A stretch of DNA of 10,767 nt from an uncultured Bacilli bacterium (lineage in GTDB: Bacteria; Bacillota_I; Bacilli_A; RF39; UBA660), in contig CANPXQ010000022.1 in NCBI GenBank assembly GCA_947586295.1, positions 1 through 10,767 of the forward strand. The letters are read 5' to 3'. The notes below the pieces were generated by a model, which was given only the letters and a program-made list of their open reading frames with translations, made no database searches and was not told where the DNA came from. Shown one piece after another: positions 1 through 5,790 of this stretch. Made by a program: the position numbers and the translations under genes. Each line of letters begins with the position of its first letter. Positions within the stretch are counted from its first letter, which is position 1.

Positions 1-469
1 CAATGCTAATTCCTTCCGGTATATTATGAAAGGCTATTGCTAAAGATAGTTTTAATCCTAAATTAATATCTTTATAGCTACTCATAAATGTAGCAATTCC
101 TTCGGGAAAATTATGTAAGATTAAAGCTAGCATATTTAAGATACCTAATTTATATAGATCAGATTTACTAGTTTCACATCTTTTAATTAATTTATTTAAA
201 TATTTGATTAAAATAATACCTAAAATAAATAATATTAAACATAGTAATACTCCCTTAGTTATGCCATAATTACTTAGTAATATATAAGTTGATTCGGGAA
301 TTAAATCGGTTATACTAATACCAATCATTATTGTTAGAGAAAAAGCTAAGGATGCAGTAATAAATTTATTGATATTTTTCTCTTTAAATTTAAATAAAAT
401 AACTAATCCCCCTATTACTGTGGATAATCCGGCAAAACTAGAAAGAAGAATGGCATTAATAAATTGCAT
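1..469 (-). CDS. ZIP-family divalent metal transporter, 3' part missing
   Basis: The reading frame is open from ATG at 469 to the left edge (156 codons, no stop), so the C-terminal part is outside the window. ZIP proteins move Zn2+, Fe2+ or related cations into the cytoplasm through about eight membrane helices. Three hydrophobic segments are visible at about residues 5-27, 39-58 and 70-92, followed by a short polar cytoplasmic-type loop (about 93-107, KRCETSKSD). Two further helices carry the family metal-site signatures HNFPEG (residues 119-124) and HNIPEG (148-153), the paired motifs of ZIP helices IV and V. The polar loop lacks the His-rich stretch found in many ZIPs. A GGTGA ribosome binding site lies about 7 nt before the ATG. 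The gene is divergent from the small ORF at 589; I see no convincing promoter in the gap. Family assignment is firm; the metal specificity and ZupT-type subfamily are not determinable here. Confidence 0.93.
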   Translation of the reverse strand, partial: MQFINAILLSSFAGLSTVIGGLVILFKFKEKNINKFITASLAFSLTIMIGISITDLIPESTYILLSNYGITKGVLLCLILFILGIILIKYLNKLIKRCETSKSDLYKLGILNMLALILHNFPEGIATFMSSYKDINLGLKLSLAIAFHNIPEGISI

Positions 470-588
470 AATCTTCACCATTAAAATAATATGAATAATT
501 ATTTTAAAATATAATTACTATATTTTACCAAGAAAATATAAGTTTAAAAATACTATTATTGACCATAATAAAAATGGGAGGTAAGATT

Positions 589-717
589 ATGAGTAACGCA
601 AGAAATAATAATAGCGCTAGAAATGCAAGAAATAATAACAAAGCAAATAATTCTGCACGTAATAACAGAAGTCAAAATAATGCTCGAAATAATGCTCGCA
701 ACTCTGAAACAAAATAG
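589..717 (+). CDS. 42-residue Asn/Arg/Ala-rich basic peptide, unknown function
   Basis: A short reading frame starts at ATG 589 and stops at TAG 715-717. It is preceded by GGGAGGT at 576-582, six bases before the ATG, one of the best Shine-Dalgarno sites in the window, which is the main argument that it is translated. Composition is extreme: 17 Asn, 7 Arg, 7 Ala and 5 Ser of 42 residues, with 2 Lys and one acidic residue (net charge about +8) and no hydrophobic core or Cys. The tripeptide Ala-Arg-Asn occurs six times (from residues 4, 10, 13, 23, 32 and 36). It has no signal peptide or membrane segment and is presumably disordered and may bind nucleic acid. It resembles Asn/Gln-rich gamma-type spore proteins only in composition. 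It converges with xerD, 16 bp away, and is divergent from the ZIP gene. I do not recognise the family. Confidence 0.72.
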   Translation: MSNARNNNSARNARNNNKANNSARNNRSQNNARNNARNSETK

Positions 718-733
718 TTAAATAATAAAGATT

Positions 734-1618
734 TTATTTTATTCCTTTTTCTATTTTGGCTCGAGGATGATTTTGATAATCTTCCTTGAGTTTTTTATTG
801 CTGATATGGGAGTATATTTCGGTAGTACTTAAATTTTCATGGCCCAGAAGTTCTTGAATAATTCGTAAATCAGCCCCATTATTAAGTAAATGGGTAGCAA
901 AAGAATGTCTTAGTGTATGGGGAGAGACATCTTTTTTTATGCCCGCTTTTAAACATATCTCTTTTAATATTTTAAAAAAACCTACTCTACTTATTGCTTC
1001 CCCAAATTTATTTAAAAATACATAATTATTGGGTTTTTTTAATAAGCTGGGCCGATAATTTTTAATATAATTATCTAAACACTCAAGAGCAATATCATTA
1101 ATGGGAATCATTCTTTCTTTCTTCCCCTTCCCCATTATTCTAATTACACATTCATCATAATCTATTTGACTAAGAGTTAAATTAATTAATTCACTGATGC
1201 GGCAACCTGTAGCATATAAAACTTCTAACATCGCTTTATTGCGATAATCATTAGGAGTTCGACAATTAATATCTAATAATTTATTAACCTCTTCTATAGT
1301 TAAATAATTAGGTAATTTTTTTTCTATTTTGGGCATTTTGATATTTATAGCCGGATTTATTTTTATTTTATCGATTAATATAAGATAATTATAAAAAGAA
1401 TTAATTACTGTTAAATAATGTGCTTTAGTTTTTGAACTTTTAGTATTTTCATATAGATATGTTCGTATATCGTCTTTAGTTAAATTAAGTAAATTTTTAT
1501 TAGAAAAGTATATATTAAATTGTTTTAAATTATCTTTATATGATTTATAAGTATTGGAAGTTGCTTTTATCTCATATTTTAAATAATCTAAATAATCTTT
1601 TATTATATCGTCATTCAT
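734..1618 (-). CDS. xerD: Xer-type tyrosine recombinase (XerC/XerD)
   Basis: This is a 294-residue site-specific recombinase, the usual length for XerC/XerD (about 298). These proteins act at the chromosomal dif site during division to resolve dimers, through a covalent 3'-phosphotyrosyl intermediate. The N-terminal SAM-like core-binding domain spans about residues 1-88 and the catalytic domain about 105-285. All active-site residues are visible: Arg140 (ATGCRISEL), Lys164 (MGKGKKER), His234 and Arg237 (SPHTLRHSFATHLL), His260 (LLGHENLSTT) and nucleophile Tyr269. Their spacings (24, 23 and 9 residues) match E. coli XerD. The start at ATG 1618 has an AGAGG site (1624-1628) 6 nt upstream. The gene is divergent from rarA. 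XerC versus XerD cannot be decided without the rest of the genome; some lineages have a single Xer. No integrase-type context (att repeats, phage genes) is seen, so a chromosomal housekeeping role is favoured. Confidence 0.9.
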   Translation of the reverse strand: MNDDIIKDYLDYLKYEIKATSNTYKSYKDNLKQFNIYFSNKNLLNLTKDDIRTYLYENTKSSKTKAHYLTVINSFYNYLILIDKIKINPAINIKMPKIEKKLPNYLTIEEVNKLLDINCRTPNDYRNKAMLEVLYATGCRISELINLTLSQIDYDECVIRIMGKGKKERMIPINDIALECLDNYIKNYRPSLLKKPNNYVFLNKFGEAISRVGFFKILKEICLKAGIKKDVSPHTLRHSFATHLLNNGADLRIIQELLGHENLSTTEIYSHISNKKLKEDYQNHPRAKIEKGIK

Positions 1619-1634
1619 ACTAGCCTCTTTATAT

Positions 1635-1640
1635 ATTATA
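1635..1640 (-). promoter_or_regulatory. Putative -10 box of xerD (TATAAT)
   Basis: A perfect TATAAT on the minus strand lies 16 bp upstream of the xerD ATG. No good -35 is visible at 17 bp. Initiation about 7 nt downstream would fall on the AGAGG ribosome binding site, giving almost no leader, which is a reason for caution. Confidence 0.45.
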
Positions 1641-1647
1641 GCGCTAT
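1638..1647. promoter_or_regulatory. 10-bp perfect palindrome between divergent promoters
   Basis: ATAGCGCTAT is a perfect inverted repeat that overlaps the xerD -10 box by three bases and lies upstream of the rarA -10 box. Its GC-rich centre stands out in AT-rich surroundings. It could be a small operator or chance; no second copy was noticed in the window. Confidence 0.3.
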
Positions 1648-1664
1648 TTTTTTAAGAAAAAAAG

Positions 1665-1673
1665 TGTTATAAT
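1665..1673 (+). promoter_or_regulatory. Extended -10 promoter of rarA (TGTTATAAT)
   Basis: An exact TGnTATAAT extended -10 element lies 16 bp before the rarA ATG. The hexamer 17 bp upstream (TATTTT) is a poor -35, which an extended -10 can compensate for. Predicted initiation near 1680 coincides with the AGAGGT ribosome binding site (1680-1685), implying a very short leader. Confidence 0.55.
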
Positions 1674-1689
1674 TTTTCTAGAGGTAAAT

Positions 1690-2883
1690 ATGGAAATTTT
1701 AGCAGATAAACTACGTCCTAAAACACTAAATGAAGTTATTGGACAACAACATTTAGTTGGTAAAGGAAAAATACTATATAATTTAGTTAAAAACCAAAAA
1801 TTATTTTCGATGATTTTATATGGTAAGCCAGGTATTGGAAAAACTTGTATTGCGCAAGCTTTAATAAATGAGTTAAAATTAAAAGCCATATTTATGAATG
1901 CGACTGTTAATAATAAAAGTGATTTTGATAATGCCATAATGGAAGCGAAAATGGCTAATGGTCTTGTTTTAGTTATTGATGAAATACATAGAATGAATAA
2001 AGATAAACAAGATATTTTACTTCCCTATATTGAAAATGGAACAATTATATTAATAGGACTAACTACGAGTAATCCCTATCATAAAATTAATCCTGCAATT
2101 CGTAGTCGGTGTCAAATATTTGAATTAAAAGAATTAACTACTGCTGATATTATGCAAGGGCTTAAACTAGCGTGTAAACAATTAAAAGATATTAAAATAT
2201 CTAAAGATGCTTTAACATATATAAGCTTTCTAGCGAGTGGTGATTTAAGATTTGCGATTAATCTTTTAGAAGTTGCCTACTACTCTACTACTAATAAAAA
2301 TATTACTTTAGATATTGTCAAGGAAATTAATAATAAACCCGCTTTTTTTCACGATGCTAATGAAGATGGTCATTATGATGTCTTAAGTGCTTTTCAAAAA
2401 TCTATTAGAGGTAGTGATGTTAATGCCTCTATTCATTATTTAGCTCGATTAATTGAAGCCGGAGATTTAGATAGTATTTTTCGCCGCTTAAGTGTTATTG
2501 TCTACGAAGATATTGGTTTAGCTAATCCTGGCTTAGGTCCTCGTTTAATGGCGGCAATAGAAGCTGCTAATTTAGTCGGTTTACCCGAAGCTCGTATTCC
2601 TTTAAGTGCAATTGTTATTGAAATGGCTTTATCTCCTAAAAGTAATAGTGCCATAATGGCAATTGATGAAGCCTTAAATGATATTCATAAAGGAAATACG
2701 GGGAACGTTCCTAATCATATTAAAACAACTAGTAAAGATTATTTATATCCTCACAATTATCCTCACGATTATGTCAAACAAGATTATTTACCCGAAAATA
2801 TAAAAAATCGAGTTTATTATCATATGAAAAATAATAAAGTCGAAGAAAATTTAAATAAAATAGCTCAAGAAATGCGCAAATAA
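1690..2883 (+). CDS. rarA: Replication-associated recombination protein A (RarA/MgsA, AAA+ ATPase)
   Basis: The gene encodes a 397-residue cytoplasmic AAA+ ATPase of the RarA/MgsA/WRNIP1 family, related to clamp-loader subunits, which acts at stalled replication forks and single-strand gaps. Visible motifs: Walker A GKPGIGKT (45-52), Walker B VIDEIHRMNK (95-104, with D97 and E98), sensor 1 TTSNP (125-129), arginine-finger region IRSR (137-140) and sensor 2 GDLR (184-187). The family-specific C-terminal part follows, with the HYLARLIEAGD and RRLSVIVYEDIGLANP stretches (about 249-280) and the KGNTGNVPNH region (334-343), which in this family belongs to the tetramerisation domain. It is slightly shorter than the usual 420-450 residues. 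The ATG at 1690 has an AGAGGT site 4 nt upstream and an extended -10 promoter. It is divergent from xerD and convergent with the 6S-like RNA, an association with rarA also seen in other Firmicutes. No clear terminator follows it. Confidence 0.96.
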   Translation: MEILADKLRPKTLNEVIGQQHLVGKGKILYNLVKNQKLFSMILYGKPGIGKTCIAQALINELKLKAIFMNATVNNKSDFDNAIMEAKMANGLVLVIDEIHRMNKDKQDILLPYIENGTIILIGLTTSNPYHKINPAIRSRCQIFELKELTTADIMQGLKLACKQLKDIKISKDALTYISFLASGDLRFAINLLEVAYYSTTNKNITLDIVKEINNKPAFFHDANEDGHYDVLSAFQKSIRGSDVNASIHYLARLIEAGDLDSIFRRLSVIVYEDIGLANPGLGPRLMAAIEAANLVGLPEARIPLSAIVIEMALSPKSNSAIMAIDEALNDIHKGNTGNVPNHIKTTSKDYLYPHNYPHDYVKQDYLPENIKNRVYYHMKNNKVEENLNKIAQEMRK

Positions 2884-3059
2884 AAAATCCGAAGGTAAGC
2901 TTTTATCGATAAAAACCCGCTCTCTGCAGGTGGTAAATCACCTGAATTATTTTAGGATTCTTTCTCACTTAATGGGAAAGCTTTCTACACCATAATTCAT
3001 TTTGATTCCCTTATTTTATCTTAGTCGGTTTTATACTAATAAAACTTATCCTTCAGATA
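2882..3059 (-). ncRNA. ssrS: 6S RNA candidate (RNA polymerase-binding regulatory RNA)
   Basis: The gap between rarA and the glucosaminidase gene folds as one RNA of about 178 nt with the 6S layout. The closing helix pairs 3057-3041 with 2904-2888 (16 pairs, one mismatch and two single-base bulges) and continues with 3034-3027 against 2917-2909 (8 pairs, one bulge). A central bubble follows (3026-3000 and 2942-2918). An apical arm pairs 2999-2992 with 2950-2943 and ends in a 7-bp hairpin (2980-2974/2966-2960). As in E. coli 6S, the 3' side of the bubble holds a small hairpin, CAGGTG/CACCTG (2944-2939/2932-2927). Six U residues follow the closing helix only on the minus strand (2887-2882), and promoters lie just upstream on the same strand, fixing orientation. 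6S RNA mimics an open promoter and sequesters sigma-A RNA polymerase in stationary phase. The identification rests on structure, size and rarA linkage, not on sequence similarity. Another structured RNA is possible. Confidence 0.72.
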
Positions 3060-3064
3060 TTATC

Positions 3065-3093
3065 ATTATAGCAAAAGAATTATTATTAAACAA
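3065..3093 (-). promoter_or_regulatory. Proximal promoter of the 6S-like RNA
   Basis: The minus strand carries a perfect extended -10, TGCTATAAT (hexamer 3065-3070, TG at 3072-3073), with a TTGTTT -35 at 3088-3093 and 17-bp spacing. Initiation about 7 nt downstream (3058-3060) falls exactly at the foot of the RNA's closing helix. Confidence 0.72.
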
Positions 3094-3106
3094 TATGATT
3101 TGTCAA
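3079..3106 (-). promoter_or_regulatory. Possible distal second promoter of the 6S-like RNA
   Basis: A perfect TTGACA -35 at 3101-3106 is followed after 16 bp by AATAAT (3079-3084), five of six matches to the -10 consensus. It would start transcription about 14 nt upstream of the proximal promoter. It lies between the glucosaminidase stop codon and the RNA. TTGACA could be chance in AT-rich DNA. Confidence 0.4.
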
Positions 3107-3111
3107 ATATT

Positions 3112-3891
3112 TTACGATAATATATCTTTAACTTCATTGTTTATAATTAAATTCTCATATTTAGCCATTACATTCGTGACATTTTTTACCCAATTAGGAT
3201 TAGCTATCTTTCCCCCATTTTCAGCGATTATAGGATTATATACTCGACCAATTTCACTTATGGTTGTTAATCCTTTTCCATAGTATTTTTCACTTAATAA
3301 TATTATATATTTTAAAATACCATATTCAATTGTCTTGTATTTTATCAGTTTTCCCCCGGATAATCCGCCAAATATATTATTATTTTGAATCATATAGCTT
3401 GATCTATATCCAGATTCAATATGCGCAATTGCTGCTGCTGTTGTAAAATCAACATTATTATATATACTAGTAAAATATTTAATTAAAGATAACATATATT
3501 CCTTACTAGGATTGGAACTTATAATCGTATTTTTAAATAAAGATTTATGAGTTTTTTCAAAATTTAATAACGTATTTATAAGATATTTATCAATATTCTC
3601 ATAATCGATATTATTAAAATCTTCGTTTAGGATAGCTACTAATTTATCTTCATCAATTTGAAATGTTTTGGCATAAAAAGATATTTTTAAAGCATTTTCT
3701 TTAAAAAATTCATTTTTAATATTTGTTTCATTTATAAGATGCATTTTACTGCTTTCAATTACTTGATTATTTAATCTTTCGTTTATAAGATTATTATATT
3801 TTCTATTTTGAAATTCTATAACTCCCATTATTAGTACTGCTATTAATACTAAGAGTAACCCTTTTTTGTTACTCAGGACATATTCTTTCAT
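3112..3891 (-). CDS. Membrane-anchored glucosaminidase/lysozyme-like wall hydrolase
   Basis: The 259-residue protein has a short basic N terminus (KK at 9-10) and one hydrophobic segment (about 11-26), with no evident signal-peptidase site, so it is probably anchored with the rest outside the membrane. A helical linker region (about 30-145) leads into a lysozyme-like glucosaminidase domain (about 148-248). Visible there are AIAHIESGYR with the likely catalytic acid Glu159, NNIFGG (171-176) matching the family NNLFG motif, and YNPIIAENGG...NPNW (218-234), which resembles the closing motif of GH73-type enzymes. Such enzymes cleave the glycan strand of peptidoglycan. No SH3b or LysM wall-binding domain is present. 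The ATG at 3891 has only a distant AAGGGTG site, about 15 nt away, and no better start is in frame. It has its own promoter behind herA. A role in wall remodelling is inferred; exact bond specificity is unknown. Confidence 0.78.
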   Translation of the reverse strand: MKEYVLSNKKGLLLVLIAVLIMGVIEFQNRKYNNLINERLNNQVIESSKMHLINETNIKNEFFKENALKISFYAKTFQIDEDKLVAILNEDFNNIDYENIDKYLINTLLNFEKTHKSLFKNTIISSNPSKEYMLSLIKYFTSIYNNVDFTTAAAIAHIESGYRSSYMIQNNNIFGGLSGGKLIKYKTIEYGILKYIILLSEKYYGKGLTTISEIGRVYNPIIAENGGKIANPNWVKNVTNVMAKYENLIINNEVKDILS

Positions 3892-3933
3892 AAATAATTA
3901 ATTTACACCCTTTCTTTTCACAGGATGTTTACT

Positions 3934-3962
3934 ATTGTAGCATAAATTAATTAAAAATGCAA
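3934..3962 (-). promoter_or_regulatory. Promoter of the glucosaminidase gene
   Basis: On the minus strand TTGCAT (3957-3962), 17 bp, then TACAAT (3934-3939) preceded by TGC gives a good sigma-A type promoter with an extended -10. It lies entirely in the gap after the herA stop. Predicted initiation near 3927 gives a leader of about 36 nt. Confidence 0.65.
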
Positions 3963-3965
3963 ATT

Positions 3966-5780
3966 TTAGACTGCAAAATTGCTTCCATTAGGAATAGCAT
4001 TAATTGTTTTTGGCGCAATATTAGGACTTTCAGCCATTTTCCAACAATTAGATACATCACAGTTTGAACTATATGGTAAAGGGTTAGGTAGCTCTAATTT
4101 AACTATCATTGGTATTTTAAAAGCTCCCCCAAAGCAAACACAATTTCCTGGTTGTAAAACTTTTTGTTTATCTAGGATATCGGCCGATATATTTGGTAAC
4201 ATTTCTTCAATATACTTAATATCCAAAGGGTGAGTCATTTTAAATATTAAGAAATTATTACATTGAGCAATAACAGTATCCGATATTTCTACCGGTCTTT
4301 GACTAATTATATCAAGAATTACACCATATTTTCTTCCTTCTTTGGCAATACGATCAAATATATTATAACCTATTAAGAAGGTATCATTATCTTTTTGGAT
4401 ATATCTATGGGCTTCTTCTAAGAATAAATGAAAAGGAATCGAAGCTCTTTTTTCACAAGATTTAGCAAATTCAAAAATCATACGGGAAAATATTTTTACA
4501 ATAACTTTAGCGTAGACATCATCGACATCTTCCATATTTATGTTTATAATTTGGGCTTTTTTTCCATTATAATTAACTAAGGAATTAATATAATCTTTTA
4601 CGGATATAGTTTCATCAGTAAAAAATTGATTTAATTTACTATTAATAATAGAATTTAATCTTACCTTTAAAATTACCGCATCATCATGCATACTTGAATT
4701 ATGTTGGAAACCTTGAGATATAAGTGTAAATTCTAAGGCTTGGGCTAAATCGTGAAGATCATAACTAGCATCTGTTGGTGCTTCCATATTTTCAATATCG
4801 TCATCGATATGTTTTAAGATATAATCTGTAATTAGAACTGATTCTCCAAAACTACCATTAGAATCTATTTCAAAACATTCACTTAAGCTTCTTGTATAAC
4901 CTAACCCTTGAATAGTTGAATCAAAATTGAATTCCTTGGTATTACAAACTTCTAAGATTGTAAATATTTCATTTTTTTTGTTGGAAATAGTTTCACTACT
5001 AAATAATACGGCAAGTAAAGCCTTTGCAATAACGTGATTTTTATATTTTTCCGTTTCTAAAGAATTTATGGAAAATATTTTCGCTAATTTAATAGTATGT
5101 TCTAATATTGGTAATTGGGAGTGATTATTAGCTTGTAAAAGTAACGCAATATCATCTAAGGTAAGTAAGTTTACAGGTATTTTTAATAAGACATCCGTAC
5201 TATCTACCGGATTAGTCGTAATAAATTTATAATTGTAATTAGGATTAATAGCATTAAGTTTTCCAAAAGCATTTTTATATTCGCCATAAGCATCAAAAAT
5301 AAATAAATTAGCATTAAATTGAACGGCATATTGGTTGGAAAAAATATTTTGAACTATTCGAGCAACGCCACAGCTTTTACCAGAACCTGAGTTTCCGAAA
5401 ATAGCTAAATGGTTGGAGAATAAATCATTGACGTTAGGACATATCTTAAAACCTTTATATATAGCACTTTCACCTAAAATAAAAGTTTTATCACTATATG
5501 TTCCGATTAAAGCTAATAACTCTTCCCTATTTATTATTCTAATTTTAGAAGTTAATAATGGTTTTCTTAAAACCCCATTTACATAGCGATCTTGTAAGTA
5601 TTCTCCTAAAAACCGAACCTTTATTACATCACTATTTATTTCGGTAATTTCCCCTAGGATCCGTTGATTATTATCTTCAAAAATAATATGCATATTCATT
5701 AAATCATTACTAGAAGTACTTCCTCCAGCATTTGCAATATGTGCTACAGAATCATTAATATATACTATTTTGCCAAACAT
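3966..5780 (-). CDS. herA: HerA-type (DUF87) hexameric DNA-translocase ATPase
   Basis: A 604-residue protein of the HerA/FtsK P-loop superfamily. In the 608-residue numbering from an upstream TTG, an N-terminal HAS-type beta-barrel covers about 5-95. The ATPase core follows: Walker A GNSGSGKS (133-140), the post-Walker-A motif FIFDAYGEY (164-172), Walker B HLFLEEAH (455-462, Glu459/Glu460), the AKEGRKYGV segment with Arg487 as likely arginine finger, and ISQRP (496-500). A helical insert lies between the Walker motifs. HerA forms hexameric rings that pump double-stranded DNA and in archaea works with the nuclease NurA for end resection. No NurA, Sir2 or other nuclease partner is in this window. 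I take ATG 5780 because GAGGTGG sits just before it. The gene starts 8 nt after the stop of the membrane-protein gene and is probably cotranscribed with it. Its cellular role here is unknown; repair, DNA transport or defence are all possible. Confidence 0.85.
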   Translation of the reverse strand: MFGKIVYINDSVAHIANAGGSTSSNDLMNMHIIFEDNNQRILGEITEINSDVIKVRFLGEYLQDRYVNGVLRKPLLTSKIRIINREELLALIGTYSDKTFILGESAIYKGFKICPNVNDLFSNHLAIFGNSGSGKSCGVARIVQNIFSNQYAVQFNANLFIFDAYGEYKNAFGKLNAINPNYNYKFITTNPVDSTDVLLKIPVNLLTLDDIALLLQANNHSQLPILEHTIKLAKIFSINSLETEKYKNHVIAKALLAVLFSSETISNKKNEIFTILEVCNTKEFNFDSTIQGLGYTRSLSECFEIDSNGSFGESVLITDYILKHIDDDIENMEAPTDASYDLHDLAQALEFTLISQGFQHNSSMHDDAVILKVRLNSIINSKLNQFFTDETISVKDYINSLVNYNGKKAQIININMEDVDDVYAKVIVKIFSRMIFEFAKSCEKRASIPFHLFLEEAHRYIQKDNDTFLIGYNIFDRIAKEGRKYGVILDIISQRPVEISDTVIAQCNNFLIFKMTHPLDIKYIEEMLPNISADILDKQKVLQPGNCVCFGGAFKIPMIVKLELPNPLPYSSNCDVSNCWKMAESPNIAPKTINAIPNGSNFAV

Positions 5781-5783
5781 ATT

Positions 5784-5790
5784 CCACCTC
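5784..5790 (-). promoter_or_regulatory. Ribosome binding site deciding the herA start
   Basis: GAGGTGG lies 3 nt before ATG 5780. A TTG at 5792 in the same frame would make this site coding (Arg-Trp) and overlaps the upstream TGA stop, so ATG 5780 is the better start. Confidence 0.7.

Noticed and set aside
724..738. AATAAA/TTTATT hairpin between the small peptide gene and xerD as a bidirectional terminator
   Set aside because: It has only six A-T pairs with a 3-nt loop, so is too unstable to claim, although T-rich sequence follows on the plus strand.
1644..1937. 97-codon minus-strand frame opposite the start of rarA
   Set aside because: It is antisense to the well-supported Walker A region of rarA, and no plausible start signal is present.
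2901..2914. 14-bp perfect palindrome TTTTATCGATAAAA as an operator
   Set aside because: It lies wholly in the 3' arm of the 6S-like closing helix and its bases pair better with 3029-3044. It may be an alternative fold but is not needed as a separate site.
2918..2960. T-box or other riboswitch because of the GGTGGTAAAT stretch
   Set aside because: No specifier stem or antiterminator pair is seen, and no plus-strand gene follows that it could control.
3002..3283. 93-codon plus-strand open frame
   Set aside because: It lies antisense to the glucosaminidase gene and the 6S-like RNA, has no ribosome binding site, and its hydrophobic look is a by-product of AT-rich complement.
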